A DNA stretch of 64,000 nucleotides from Pseudomonas capeferrum (GCF_000731675.1 NZ_JMIT01000002.1:285456-349455), one strand, 5' to 3'; numbered from the stretch's first letter, positions 46,348 through 55,628 are shown. The notes: generated from the letters alone by a model not told the origin. Numbers and translations are program-made.

Positions 46348-47037
46348 ATGAGCGAGCTGATTACCTACCACGCCGAAGACGGCATCGCCACCCTGACCCT
46401 GAACAACGGCAAGGTCAACGCCATCTCGCCGGATGTCATCATCGCCTTCAACACCGCCCTCGACCGCGCCAAGCAGGAACGTGCAGTGGTCATCATCACC
46501 GGGCAACCGGGCATACTCTCTGGCGGCTACGACCTCAAGGTCATGACCGCCGGCCCCAAAGAAGCGATCAGCCTGGTCACCGCCGGCTCCACCCTCGCCC
46601 GCCGCCTGTTGTCGCACCCGTTCCCGGTGATCGTCGCCTGCCCTGGCAATGCCGTGGCCAAAGGTGCCTTCCTGCTGCTGTCGGCCGACTACCGCATCGG
46701 CGTCGAAGGGCCGTACAAGGTGTGCCTGAACGAAGTGCAGATCGGCATGACCATGCACCATGCCGGCATCGAGCTGGCCCGTGACCGCCTGCGCCGCTCG
46801 GCCTTCCACCGCTCGGTGATCAATGCCGAGATCTTCGACCCGCAAGGGGCGCTGGACGCCGGCTTCCTCGACAAGGTGGTGCCGGCCGAGCAACTGCACG
46901 AAGCAGCGCTGGCCGCTGCCCGTGAATTGAAGAAGCTGAACATGCTCGCGCACAAGAACACCAAGCTCAAGGTGCGCAAGGGCCTGCTCGATGCCCTGGA
47001 TAAAGCCATCGAGCTGGACCAGAACCCGATGGGTTAA
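46348..47037 (+). CDS. Enoyl-CoA hydratase/isomerase family protein
   Basis: The ATG at 46348 has AAGGA seven bases before it and gives 229 residues; the longer upstream frame is spurious. Crotonase motifs include a CoA-binding GILSGGYDL loop and an oxyanion hole region (CPGNAVAKGAFLLLSADYRIG). The protein is shorter than typical hydratases (about 260). The usual catalytic Glu pair is not clearly placed, so the exact reaction is uncertain. The ortholog in P. aeruginosa (PA2841) lies in the same neighbourhood. It may act on an acyl-CoA in fatty-acid turnover, consistent with the acyltransferase gene that follows. Confidence 0.85.
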   Translation: MSELITYHAEDGIATLTLNNGKVNAISPDVIIAFNTALDRAKQERAVVIITGQPGILSGGYDLKVMTAGPKEAISLVTAGSTLARRLLSHPFPVIVACPGNAVAKGAFLLLSADYRIGVEGPYKVCLNEVQIGMTMHHAGIELARDRLRRSAFHRSVINAEIFDPQGALDAGFLDKVVPAEQLHEAALAAARELKKLNMLAHKNTKLKVRKGLLDALDKAIELDQNPMG

Positions 47038-47066
47038 GCCAAAGACCCACCCCGACATTTGCCTCT

Positions 47067-47090
47067 TCCAGTGTACAGTCGTACACTGGA
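47067..47090. promoter_or_regulatory. Perfect palindrome upstream of the acyltransferase gene
   Basis: TCCAGTGTAC and GTACACTGGA (10-bp arms) flank a central AGTC. No T-run follows, so it is not a terminator. The core AGTGTACA..CGTACACT resembles TetR-family operators of the FabR/DesT kind, and the site lies 28 bp before a plsC-like start. Confidence 0.6.
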
Positions 47091-47117
47091 ATTCGACTGT
47101 CTGGTGTGAGTCTCGTC

Positions 47118-47837
47118 ATGCTTTATTCGTTGCGCATGCTCCTGTTAGGCCTGCATTTTCTGCTGGTGGGCGGCATAGGCCTGGTGATCGGCCTGTGCCG
47201 CCCCTTCAACCCCGACAACAGCCGGCTCTTCGCCCGGCTCTATAGCGTGCCGGCCACCTGGCTGATGCGTATCCGGCTAAAGGCCGAAGTCGGCCCGCTG
47301 TTCGATCACCCTCCCGGGTGCGTCATCGTCGCCAACCACCAGTCCAATTTCGACCTGTTCGTCATTGGCCAGGTGGTGCCGAAGCGCACTGTGGCCATCG
47401 GCAAGAAGAGCCTGGGCTGGATCCCGTTGTTCGGCCAGCTGTTCTGGCTGGGCGGCAACGTATTGGTCGACCGCAAGAACCCCTACCAGGCGCGCAAGGC
47501 ACTGCAAAAGACCACGCATGTTCTGCATAACGACACCTCGATCTGGATCTTCCCGGAGGGCACCCGCAACCCGGACGAGCACCTGCTGGCCTTCAAGAAA
47601 GGCGCCTTCCACATGGCCATCGAAGCCGGCGTGCCGATCGTGCCAGTGTGCGTCAGCCGTTATGCCCGGCGCCTGAGCCTGAACAGCTGGCGGCGGCGAA
47701 CGGTGATCGTGCGCTCGCTGCCGCCGATTGCCACGGCAGGCTTGAGCCAGCGGGACATCCCCGCACTGATCGAGCAGTGCCGCAGCCAGATGCAGCAGTG
47801 CATCGACCGCATGGAAGCTGAACTGGCGAGCCACTAG
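47118..47837 (+). CDS. 1-acyl-sn-glycerol-3-phosphate acyltransferase family protein
   Basis: The ATG at 47118 gives 239 residues; a GTG at 47106 is an alternative. One N-terminal transmembrane segment (about residues 5-28) anchors the PlsC domain. The domain has the catalytic HX4D (NHQSNFD), the phosphate-binding FPEGTR and GVPIVPV. PlsC enzymes make phosphatidic acid from lysophosphatidate. Pseudomonas species carry several paralogs with different acyl preferences, and which one this is cannot be told. The palindrome upstream suggests lipid-responsive control. Confidence 0.9.
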   Translation: MLYSLRMLLLGLHFLLVGGIGLVIGLCRPFNPDNSRLFARLYSVPATWLMRIRLKAEVGPLFDHPPGCVIVANHQSNFDLFVIGQVVPKRTVAIGKKSLGWIPLFGQLFWLGGNVLVDRKNPYQARKALQKTTHVLHNDTSIWIFPEGTRNPDEHLLAFKKGAFHMAIEAGVPIVPVCVSRYARRLSLNSWRRRTVIVRSLPPIATAGLSQRDIPALIEQCRSQMQQCIDRMEAELASH

Positions 47838-47900
47838 GTTGCCCTCAAGCGCCTTACAGCCCAAGCTGTAAACCGTGTTCAACCGAATAAGTGGACAACC

Positions 47901-48872
47901 ATGGGTCGAGTCGTGGCATCGGCGGTGTACAGCGCCGGCAGAAAAGTCACCAATATCAGCATCGACGAAGGCAGCGAATGGGCGTGCAAGCCTGGCCACT
48001 TCGTCTGGATCGGCCTGGAGGAGCCCAACGCCGAGGAGCTGGCCACCCTGCAGCGCCAGTTCAACCTGCACGAGCTGGCCATCGAAGATGCCCTGGAAAA
48101 ACACAGCCGGCCCAAGCTTGAAACTTTTGGCGACGCGCTGTTCATCGTCACCTATTCGCCGGTGCGTCATGAGGGCAAGCTGGAGTTCATCGAAACCCAC
48201 ATCTTCGCCGGCAATGGCTACATCATCACCTGTCGCAACGGCCACTCCAAATCCTATGCCCTGGTGCGCCAACGCTGCGAGGCGCGGCCTTTGCTGCTGG
48301 AACACGGCGAGGACTTCGTGCTGTACGCGCTATTGGATTTTGTGACCGAGAACTACCAACCGGTCAGCGAAGCCATTCATGGCGAGATCGAGGAGCTGGA
48401 GCAGAGCGTGCTCGGTGGCTCGCTGCAGGAAGATGACATCCGCCGCCTGCACAGCCTGCGCCGCGATATTCTGCGCTTACGCCGCTACGTGGCGCCGATG
48501 GTGGAGGTGAGCGAGGAACTGCAGCGTTTGAGCTTCCCGTTCATCGACAAGAACATGCGCCCTTACTTTCGCGACGTGCAAATTCACGTTACGCGGCAGA
48601 TGGAGGACCTGGCTGGCATTCGCGATATCGCCAGCCAGACCATCGAGATCGGCATGTTGCTGGAGTCGTCGCGCCAGAGCATCGTGCAGCGCAAGTTCGC
48701 GGCCTGGGCAGCGATACTGGCCTTCCCTACGGCGATTGCCGGGATTTATGGGATGAACTTTCAGAACATGCCCGAACTGGGGTGGCAGTACGGGTATTTT
48801 GGCGTGCTGGGGGTGATTGGGCTGGGGTGCACGGGGTTGTATGCCAGCTTCAAGAAATCGGGTTGGTTGTGA
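47901..48872 (+). CDS. corA: CorA-family divalent-cation transporter
   Basis: The 323-residue protein has a large cytoplasmic N-terminal funnel. The C-terminal two-helix pore carries the signature GIYGMNFQNMPEL (Gly-Met-Asn near residue 287), and the second helix is GVIGLGCTGLYASF. The positively charged tail (KKSGW) fits the family. CorA pentamers import Mg2+, Co2+ or Ni2+. It is preceded by a separate acyltransferase gene and followed by a convergent amidotransferase gene. Confidence 0.92.
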   Translation: MGRVVASAVYSAGRKVTNISIDEGSEWACKPGHFVWIGLEEPNAEELATLQRQFNLHELAIEDALEKHSRPKLETFGDALFIVTYSPVRHEGKLEFIETHIFAGNGYIITCRNGHSKSYALVRQRCEARPLLLEHGEDFVLYALLDFVTENYQPVSEAIHGEIEELEQSVLGGSLQEDDIRRLHSLRRDILRLRRYVAPMVEVSEELQRLSFPFIDKNMRPYFRDVQIHVTRQMEDLAGIRDIASQTIEIGMLLESSRQSIVQRKFAAWAAILAFPTAIAGIYGMNFQNMPELGWQYGYFGVLGVIGLGCTGLYASFKKSGWL

Positions 48873-48905
48873 GATTGCCGGGGCCGCTTGGCGACCCCAA
48901 ACCCC

Positions 48906-49637
48906 TCACGCCAGATTACCCTTGTTCACCGGCTGCTCAATAAACCGCAACATCCACTCCCCCACCAGGTCGCCCTGATGCTCGGTGGCCAGGCTGGCCA
49001 CGGCCTTGTGGTAAACCTCATCGCCCAGATACGCCTGGCGCGCATCCAGTAACGCTTTGGAGTAGTCGTGCACGAACTCCGGATGCCCCTGGAAGCACAG
49101 CACCTGGTCACCAATGTGGTAGGCGGCGTTTGGGCAGAAGTCGCTGGAGGCAATTACGGTAGCGCCTTGCGGCAACTCGGTCACCTGGTCCTGGTGGCTG
49201 ATCAGCAAGGTCAGCTCGGACACCTGCGGGTCCATCCACGGCGCATGTGCCGCCAGTGAGTAACGGTGGATACCCACCCCCCAGCCCTGCTCCGCCCGTT
49301 CAGCCTTGCCACCCAGGGTCAGGGCCAGCAGTTGATGGCCGAAACAGACGCCCAGCAGCTTCTCGCCGCGTGCGTAAAGCTTCAACAGGTAGGCCTTGAG
49401 TTGCTGGATCCACGGATCGGAACCGAACGAATCGGCCTTGCTGCCAGTCACCAGATAGGCATCGAACACTTCATCGTCGGCGGGGTAGTCGCCGTTCATC
49501 ACGTTGTACACACGAAACTCGGCGGCGATCGACTGACGCGAGAACAGCTGCTCGAACATCCTGCCATAGCCGTGGTACTGCGCCGTCAACTCCGGTCGCA
49601 GGACATCGGTTTCCAGGATGCAGATGCGTAACGACAT
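48906..49637 (-). CDS. Class I glutamine amidotransferase
   Basis: The ATG at 49637 has AGGA at eight bases; two upstream ATGs exist. The 243-residue protein has the nucleophile motif GVCFGHQLLA. Its His/Glu partners are in the C-terminal CFQGHPEF. The family resembles GuaA-like stand-alone GATases of the YfeJ type, which cleave glutamine or gamma-glutamyl groups. No synthetase partner is fused or adjacent, so the real substrate is unknown. Confidence 0.85.
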   Translation of the reverse strand: MSLRICILETDVLRPELTAQYHGYGRMFEQLFSRQSIAAEFRVYNVMNGDYPADDEVFDAYLVTGSKADSFGSDPWIQQLKAYLLKLYARGEKLLGVCFGHQLLALTLGGKAERAEQGWGVGIHRYSLAAHAPWMDPQVSELTLLISHQDQVTELPQGATVIASSDFCPNAAYHIGDQVLCFQGHPEFVHDYSKALLDARQAYLGDEVYHKAVASLATEHQGDLVGEWMLRFIEQPVNKGNLA

Positions 49638-50003
49638 AGGGATAGTCCTGAACGACATGGGTGGGAATCTGCTGTAGAGACTGCCGCGAAAGGCACGTAC
49701 AAGCAAGTAGGCCGCACTGACGAACGGTCATATTTTGCCGGCGTATCGTTGGCGCCAACGCAGCGGTCTAGTGAGAGCATGCCAGCCAGCTGGCAATTGG
49801 CCTCATAACGCAATGAAATTAACTGACCTTACAATTAGAACAAAGGGTTCTCAAACATGGATGCCACACACCCTACTGTTGGTTGTATATGCACGTTCAA
49901 GAGGCAAGCAGACCAGGCGACAACAGTCGCCACTGCGATCGACCCGAGACGCGACAAGGAAGCCAACGGGTATTCAGGAATAACAACAAGAAGGCGGTCC
50001 GCC

Positions 50004-50099
50004 ATGTTCAGACAATCAAAAATACGCCAAGCGGGGCTCATTGTCTTTGCCACGACTTTACTGCTGATCCTGCCGAACCTGACACGTTTGTTCGGCTGA
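50004..50099 (+). CDS. Candidate 31-aa single-span membrane peptide
   Basis: The ATG at 50004 has AAGGCGG seven bases before it. The product is MFRQSKIRQAGLIVFATT followed by a Leu-rich end and TRLFG, a basic N-terminus with one transmembrane helix. A longer in-frame ATG at 49857 would add 49 residues without a recognisable feature. No other gene is supported in 49638-50003. Confidence 0.45.
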   Translation: MFRQSKIRQAGLIVFATTLLLILPNLTRLFG

Positions 50100-50165
50100 C
50101 GGCGGCTGTGGCGCCAACAGGCAACGCACAGGTAACCTGCCGGCCTTGATGGTCGGAGATTAACC

Positions 50166-50966
50166 ATGCGCCAATGCCTTGCCCTACTCGCCTTGCTACT
50201 GAGCCTGCCACTGTCGGCGGCGCAGCTGCACCTGGAGGCGGGTGCACACTCGCGCCAGTGGAGCAGCGCTGAACTGCTTGGCCACCCGCAGGCCCAGGAC
50301 ATCCGCATCGAGCAGGACGTTTCCTATAAGCGCCCCATGCACTATCGGGCCGTCCCCCTGGCTGCGTTGCTGCAGGGGGTAGGCGCCAGCGCCCACCTGC
50401 AAGCCGTGGCCCTGGATGGTTTTGCTGCCGAAATGCCCGCCGCCCCACTGCTGCAGGAAGGGCCGGCACGTGCCTGGCTGGCGATCGAAGACCCCGCCAA
50501 ACCGTGGCCAGGGCTGGGCAAAGGCAAACCGAGTGCCGGGCCGTTCTATCTGGTATGGACGGCACCGCAAGCCAGTGGCATACGCCCGGAACAATGGCCG
50601 TTTCAGATCGCCACCATCCGCCGCCTGGCCTCGGTCGAACAGCGTTTCCCCGCGCTATTGCCAGACCCGAAGCTGCCGGCCGAGCACCCGGTGCGCCAGG
50701 GCTTTGCGCTGTTCCAGCAGAACTGCCTGGCCTGCCACCGCCTCAATGGTGCAGGTGACGCCCAGCTGGGGCCGGACCTGAACCTGCCGCACAACCCTAC
50801 CGAGTACTTCCAACCGGCGTTTCTGCGCCAGCTGATACGTGACCCACAGAGCCTGCGGCGCTGGCCACAGGCGAAGATGCCGGGGTTTACAGAGGGTGTG
50901 CTGAGCGACCAGGAGCTGGATGCGCTATTGGCTTATCTGGGGCATATGGCTGGGCGCAAGCGCTGA
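50166..50966 (+). CDS. Mono-heme c-type cytochrome with an N-terminal oxidoreductase-like domain
   Basis: A signal peptide ends SAA near residue 18. Residues 20-160 (HLEAGAHSRQWSS, VSYKRPMHYRAVPLAALLQG, FQIATIRRLA) resemble a truncated sulfite-oxidase-like beta domain. The heme c site is CLACH near residue 189, and a distal Met lies in KMPGF near residue 239. It is probably periplasmic and passes electrons to a respiratory partner, but no partner gene is adjacent. The substrate is unknown. Confidence 0.8.
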   Translation: MRQCLALLALLLSLPLSAAQLHLEAGAHSRQWSSAELLGHPQAQDIRIEQDVSYKRPMHYRAVPLAALLQGVGASAHLQAVALDGFAAEMPAAPLLQEGPARAWLAIEDPAKPWPGLGKGKPSAGPFYLVWTAPQASGIRPEQWPFQIATIRRLASVEQRFPALLPDPKLPAEHPVRQGFALFQQNCLACHRLNGAGDAQLGPDLNLPHNPTEYFQPAFLRQLIRDPQSLRRWPQAKMPGFTEGVLSDQELDALLAYLGHMAGRKR

Positions 50967-51004
50967 GATGCTGGGGCTGCTTGGCAGCCCCCGGTCCATG
51001 AGTG

Positions 51005-51337
51005 TCAGGCGCACAACCGCTCGTGCTTGACACCCCACCCTTCGACTTCGCCGCCGTAGGGTGACACGAGCTGCTCGAACGTATCTTCGAAGTCGCCAAT
51101 CCCTCCATAAGTGGCATACATGACCTTGCTCAGTTCAAGGTACCAGGCGCCGTCTTTCATTTCGCGCACCTGGGCGTTGAGGGACTCGCCACGAAATTGC
51201 CCGGCTGCACGACGTGCGCCGGCTTCGTCTGGGAATACTGCGTAGAACTCGATGGGATGGATACGGGTGAAATCGAAACCGCCAGCTTTCATCTGGCGCA
51301 GGACATTGCTGCTGATATCGTCGTTCTGGCTGCTCAT
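51005..51337 (-). CDS. RraB-type ribonuclease E inhibitor family protein
   Basis: The ATG at 51337 follows a strong AGGAGG at seven bases; the longer frame upstream is spurious. The 110-residue protein matches the RraB fold (PF06877 type) through GFDFTRIHPIEFYAVFPDE and DGAWYLELSKVMYATYGGIGDFEDTFEQLV. It also ends in EGWGVKH. E. coli RraB restrains RNase E on selected transcripts. The shorter length and lack of an acidic linker make the exact role uncertain here. Confidence 0.78.
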   Translation of the reverse strand: MSSQNDDISSNVLRQMKAGGFDFTRIHPIEFYAVFPDEAGARRAAGQFRGESLNAQVREMKDGAWYLELSKVMYATYGGIGDFEDTFEQLVSPYGGEVEGWGVKHERLCA

Positions 51338-51519
51338 GAATCGTCCTCCTGCAAAGCAATGGATAGACTTTCCGGGCACTACGTACCTGCCGGCGGTGCC
51401 GGGCAGATCGAGTTGTATAGAGCTGATGCAAGACGCGAATTGAAAGGTGCCGGCCCGCAGAAAAGGCTGGCACCTGGCTCCAGCGTAGTGCCTGGGCAGG
51501 CACCACGTCAACGCACGGA

Positions 51520-51756
51520 TCAGGGCGCTTCGTGAATATCGGTGATGGTCACGCCAGTTTGCTCCTTGAGCCAGCGTGCCGTGGGGGATACTGTGCGGTC
51601 CTGGAAGTCGTTGAGGTCCAGCTCATCCATGACCGGAAACAGCTGCGAGCGAATAGCACGGGCCGCGTCTTCTTCGCTGGGGCACTGCTCGGCCCGCAGC
51701 TTCAATGACGTCGGTTCGCCTTTCTGGTCGGCAAAGATGACTTCCCACTCTTTCAT
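51520..51756 (-). CDS. Small hypothetical protein
   Basis: The ATG at 51756 with GAGAGG nine bases upstream gives 78 residues. The product is soluble, begins MKEWEVIFADQKGEP and contains an acidic helical region. I recognise no family. It lies between the RraB-like gene and the large alkaline-phosphatase-superfamily gene, all on the minus strand. Confidence 0.6.
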   Translation of the reverse strand: MKEWEVIFADQKGEPTSLKLRAEQCPSEEDAARAIRSQLFPVMDELDLNDFQDRTVSPTARWLKEQTGVTITDIHEAP

Positions 51757-51914
51757 TGGACGAGCCCTCTCAATCAAACAACGCCGGGTGTGTGACGTCT
51801 GTATAGCTTGACCTTGGGCGGGGGCAATTGTTCAGTTGGCAGGACTCTGTGGTGGCGTTCGGGCCGCTTCCACACTTGCCGACGAGGGGCCGCACGGCGG
51901 CCCCTGTTGCAGCG

Positions 51915-53987
51915 TTACTTCGGTGTGCCGTGCACGACACCTGCGGTGTTGTCCAACAGGCTCTTGGTCGCGGTCTGGATGTACGCTTCAAGCTTTTTCA
52001 GCATTTCCGGCTGGTCCGGGCTTTCGATCAGCTCGGCCTTGAACTCGCTGCCCAGTTGGTAGCGGTACATGCGCGGGCTCATGTCCTTGGACTCGATGAG
52101 GATGCGGTCACCCTGCACCAGGCCAACGATCTGCTCGCTGCCCGACGGCTTGATCATGCCAACGCCCTGGTCGCCCTCAGGCAGGTTGAGCAGGTCGCGG
52201 CCCCAGCACTGATGGCGGGTCTGGCCACCCAGGCGGCCCATGATGGTCGGTACGATGTCGACCTGGGTACCGACGGTGTGGTCGACCGCACCGAACTTCT
52301 CCTGGATGCCCGGGGCAATCAGCAGCAGCGGCACGTTGAAGCGGCCTAGGTCCAGTTCGGTGACCTGCTGGTGGTTGCCGAAGCCGTGGTCACCGACGAT
52401 GACGAACAGCGTCTCCTTGAAGTACGGCTGTTTGCGCGCCTTCTCGAAGAACTGGCCCAGGGCCCAGTCGGAGTAACGCATGGCGGTCAGGTGCTCGTCC
52501 AGGCGGCCCTGGCCGGTGACCGGCTCTACCGGCAGGTCCTTGGGCAGCGCGTACGGGGTGTGGTTGGACAGGGTCTGCAGCAGCGCATAGATCGGCTTCT
52601 TGCCGTCGTGCTTGGCCAGTTCCTCGGCGCCACGGTCGAACATGTCCTGGTCGGACACACCCCAGGTCGGGTCGGAGAACACCGGGTTGACGAAGTCGTT
52701 ACGGCCAATGAAGGTGGTCATGCCCTGGTTGCCGAAGAAACCGGACTGGTTGTCCCAGGCGAAGTCACCGTTGTAGACGTACACATCGTCGTAGTCGCGG
52801 GCGCTGAGCAGTGCCGGCAGGCCAGACAGCTTGTGGCCGCCTTCCGGGGTCTGCATCAGGTATTCGAAGCCTGGCAGGTTGGGGAAGCAAGCCATGGTGG
52901 CGAACATGCCCTGGTGAGTATGGGTGCCGTTGGAGAAGAAGCGGTCGAACAACAACCCTTCTTTGGCCAGCTTGTCAAAGTACGGGGTGATGTTGTTGGG
53001 GCTGCCCAGGGCGCCTACCGAGTGGCCGGCGAAGCTCTCCATGAGGATCACCACGACGTTTTTGATCGGCAGGGTGCGCTCGGCTGGCGGTACGAAGTCA
53101 CGGCGGATCGCAGCCTCGTCGGCGTCGACCAGGGTATCGTGGGCGGTCAGCAGTTGCTCGCGCACGGTCTGCGTGGCCAGCGGCTGGTCCAGCACAGGCT
53201 TCCAGATATTGGCGCGGTCTTCGCCGAAGCGGCTCTTGGCTGCGTCAATCAGGGTCAGGGTGCCGTTCAGGCCAAGCTGGTTGACGAAGTTGGAGTCGGT
53301 GGTAAAGGCATCACCCCAACGCATCGGCGGGCCCTGGCGCAGGGTGCCACGGGCAGCAACCACGGCCACCAGCAGGATCACCATGAACACCGCCAGCCGG
53401 TTGTACCACTTTGCTGCAGGGCGCTGCAGGGTAGCGCCGGCCGACTGGCTGCCACGGGTCATGCGGTCGACGCCCTTGAACAGCAGGCTCAGCAGCCAGG
53501 TACCAACGACCCAGGCCAGCAGGTAGCGGACCACCGGGAAGCCGTACCAGAGCATGCTCATGACGGTCTTGGGGTCTTCCTTGATGTACTGGAACACCAG
53601 CCCGTTGAGGCGCTGGTGGAACTCGCGGTAGAAGTCCAGCTCCATCAGGCCGAGGAACATCACCACGCTCGAGGCGATGGTCAGCCACAGCCGGAACACG
53701 CCACGGCGGGCCATGGCCCAGGGGCTGAGAATGGCCAGCAGCAGCGGAATGCTGATGTACACCACCACCCGCAGGTCGAAGCGCAACCCGTTGAGGAAGC
53801 CTTCGGCGACGGTCGCATAGGGCGTATCGCCGATCATGTCGCTGTTGTAAACCAACAGCGCCAGGCGCACGAGGCTGAGCATCAGCATGATGACCAGGGC
53901 GCTGAGCAGCGTGTAGGCCAGGTGGGATTTCAGGGTCGGCGCGAACGACGCTCGCGCGCCCTGTCTCAAGGCATCCGTGTTAGCCAT
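51915..53987 (-). CDS. LTA-synthase-family sulfatase/phosphotransferase membrane protein
   Basis: The ATG at 53987 gives 690 residues with five N-terminal transmembrane helices (about 23-230). An extracytoplasmic alkaline-phosphatase-superfamily domain (residues 300-630) follows. Metal-site motifs are VVVILMESFAGHS, the nucleophile-region THTHQGMF, and VIVGDHGFG. This is the layout of LtaS/OpgB-type enzymes that transfer phosphoglycerol or related groups to envelope glycans. The acceptor in Pseudomonas, perhaps periplasmic glucans, is inferred. Confidence 0.85.
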   Translation of the reverse strand: MANTDALRQGARASFAPTLKSHLAYTLLSALVIMLMLSLVRLALLVYNSDMIGDTPYATVAEGFLNGLRFDLRVVVYISIPLLLAILSPWAMARRGVFRLWLTIASSVVMFLGLMELDFYREFHQRLNGLVFQYIKEDPKTVMSMLWYGFPVVRYLLAWVVGTWLLSLLFKGVDRMTRGSQSAGATLQRPAAKWYNRLAVFMVILLVAVVAARGTLRQGPPMRWGDAFTTDSNFVNQLGLNGTLTLIDAAKSRFGEDRANIWKPVLDQPLATQTVREQLLTAHDTLVDADEAAIRRDFVPPAERTLPIKNVVVILMESFAGHSVGALGSPNNITPYFDKLAKEGLLFDRFFSNGTHTHQGMFATMACFPNLPGFEYLMQTPEGGHKLSGLPALLSARDYDDVYVYNGDFAWDNQSGFFGNQGMTTFIGRNDFVNPVFSDPTWGVSDQDMFDRGAEELAKHDGKKPIYALLQTLSNHTPYALPKDLPVEPVTGQGRLDEHLTAMRYSDWALGQFFEKARKQPYFKETLFVIVGDHGFGNHQQVTELDLGRFNVPLLLIAPGIQEKFGAVDHTVGTQVDIVPTIMGRLGGQTRHQCWGRDLLNLPEGDQGVGMIKPSGSEQIVGLVQGDRILIESKDMSPRMYRYQLGSEFKAELIESPDQPEMLKKLEAYIQTATKSLLDNTAGVVHGTPK

Positions 53988-54127
53988 GAATGGGAAGGTC
54001 CTAGGATTGCGGGTTTGCGGAGATGGCGCTGGCTTATACCAACGCAGCATTGTGCGGGTGCGGATTCTGTTTAAACCAATGTGAAAATTTTGTCACGGCC
54101 GCATTTCTGCTTATTTCACAACCGTTG

Positions 54128-54260
54128 CCTGTGTGTGTGTGTAGGAGCGGCCTTGTGTCGCGAACGGGCTGCGCAGCGGCCCCTCGATTTCGGCGGTGCC
54201 GCACATATCAGGGGCCGCTGCGCGACCCGTTCGCGACGCAAGGCCGCTCCTACACACAGG
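54128..54260. repeat. Large inverted REP pair
   Basis: The two outer arms (CCTGTGTGTG...GTAGGAGCGGCCTTG and the mirrored CAAGGCCGCTCCTACACACAGG) form a long near-perfect hairpin of about 50 bp per arm. It lies between the sulfatase-family and PLDc_N-like genes. Confidence 0.9.
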
Positions 54261-54263
54261 GCG

Positions 54264-54455
54264 TCAGATGCGTATATTGCCCCTGGGCCCGGCAATCGCC
54301 CAGATCACCAGCCCGATCACCGGCAGCAGCGCGATCAGCAAAATCCACAGCACCTTGACCCCCACTTCGCTGCCGCTCTTGATCACATTGAGGATCGCCC
54401 AGATATCGAGCGCCAGAATGATCAGCCCAACCAGGCCATTGAATGTGGACCCCAT
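54264..54455 (-). CDS. Small two-helix membrane protein (PLDc_N-like)
   Basis: The ATG at 54455 follows AGGGGAG at eight bases. The 63-residue protein has two hydrophobic helices and ends in PRGNIRI. Its IIILALDIWAILNVIKSG and WILLIALLPVIGLVIWAIAGPRG fit the phospholipase-D nuclease N-terminal (PLDc_N) family. Stand-alone members are common in Pseudomonas and have no known activity. Confidence 0.8.
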   Translation of the reverse strand: MGSTFNGLVGLIILALDIWAILNVIKSGSEVGVKVLWILLIALLPVIGLVIWAIAGPRGNIRI

Positions 54456-54582
54456 GCCCGTTACTCCCCTGCAAAGACGTTGCAGCACAGCATAGCCAGC
54501 TATCACGTCGATAGAAGGGAATCCTTGGCCGATTGCGCGGGTCCTTGCTTAGACTGCCTGTATTCACTGATTCGAGGTTCGC

Positions 54583-55521
54583 ATGCCACCCGCCCATACC
54601 GAAACGGCCACTTCCCCTTCGTTGCTGAGCGCCTGGCGACAACAGGTGGTGAACACCCCCTGGCTCAGCGCCGGCCTGGGCTTGAGCCTGCTAGCGGTCG
54701 TCGTGCTGCTGGCGGCGAGCCTGTGGAACGCGGTCAGCGGTGACCATGCCGACAACCTGCACCTGGCGTTGCTGGGCGGCCTGTCCGGTTTTGCTGCCAC
54801 CGCCCTGGGGGCAGTCCTGGCCGTGGTGCTGCGCGATGTCAGCGCGCGCACCCAGGATGTGATGCTCGGTTTTGCTGCGGGCATGATGCTGGCAGCCAGT
54901 TCATTCTCGCTGATTCTGCCGGGCCTGGACGCCGCCCGCGAGATCACCGGCAACGGCCCGGCGGCGGCCTTCACCGTGGTGCTGGGCATGGGCCTGGGCG
55001 TGCTGCTGATGCTGGGCCTGGACCGTTTCACCCCGCACGAACATGAAAGCACTGGCCGATGCGGCCCAGAGGCAGAACGCATCAACCGGGTGTGGCTGTT
55101 CGTGCTGGCAATTACCTTGCACAACCTGCCCGAGGGCATGGCAATTGGTGTGAGCTTCGCCAATGGCGACATGAACATCGGCCTGCCGCTGACCAGCGCA
55201 ATCGCCATCCAGGACATCCCTGAAGGCCTGGCCGTGGCCTTGGCCCTGCGGGCCACGGGGCTGTCGAACATGAAGGCGGCGCTGGTGGCGATCGGTTCGG
55301 GCTTGATGGAGCCGCTGGGCGCAGTCATCGGCCTGGGCATTTCCACCGGCTTCGCCTTGGCCTACCCGATTAGCATGGGGTTGGCGGCGGGGGCGATGAT
55401 CTTCGTGGTGTCCCACGAGGTGATTCCAGAAACCCACCGCAACGGCCACCAGACGGCGGCGACCCTGGGGTTGATGGGCGGGTTCGGGGTGATGATGTTC
55501 CTGGATACCGCGCTGGGCTGA
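54583..55521 (+). CDS. ZIP family metal transporter
   Basis: The 312-residue protein has about eight transmembrane helices. Two metal-binding motifs in adjacent helices are HNLPEGMAIGVSF and IQDIPEGLAVALA. A further His cluster is HEHES in the cytoplasmic loop. These mark the GufA branch of ZIP transporters, which usually bring zinc or iron into the cytosol. It stands alone between REP-rich gaps, with no visible Zur box. Confidence 0.9.
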   Translation: MPPAHTETATSPSLLSAWRQQVVNTPWLSAGLGLSLLAVVVLLAASLWNAVSGDHADNLHLALLGGLSGFAATALGAVLAVVLRDVSARTQDVMLGFAAGMMLAASSFSLILPGLDAAREITGNGPAAAFTVVLGMGLGVLLMLGLDRFTPHEHESTGRCGPEAERINRVWLFVLAITLHNLPEGMAIGVSFANGDMNIGLPLTSAIAIQDIPEGLAVALALRATGLSNMKAALVAIGSGLMEPLGAVIGLGISTGFALAYPISMGLAAGAMIFVVSHEVIPETHRNGHQTAATLGLMGGFGVMMFLDTALG

Positions 55522-55539
55522 AGCGCTCGGTTGTCTGGG

Positions 55540-55628
55540 CCGGCCTCTTCGCGGGACAAGCCCGCTCCCACAAGTCTGAAGGTGCACTTAAACCTGTGGG
55601 AGCGGGCTTGTCCCGCGAAGAGGCCGGT
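55540..55628. repeat. Inverted REP pair
   Basis: CCTCTTCGCGGGACAAGCCCGC and the exact mirror GCGGGCTTGTCCCGCGAAGAGG are separated by about 35 bp. It is the cleanest REP pair of the window. Confidence 0.95.

Noticed and set aside
47067..47090. Palindrome considered as a terminator of the enoyl-CoA hydratase gene
   Set aside because: No U-tract follows on either strand, so an operator role is more likely.
52371..54074. 567-codon plus-strand open frame
   Set aside because: It is the antisense shadow of the alkaline-phosphatase-superfamily gene.
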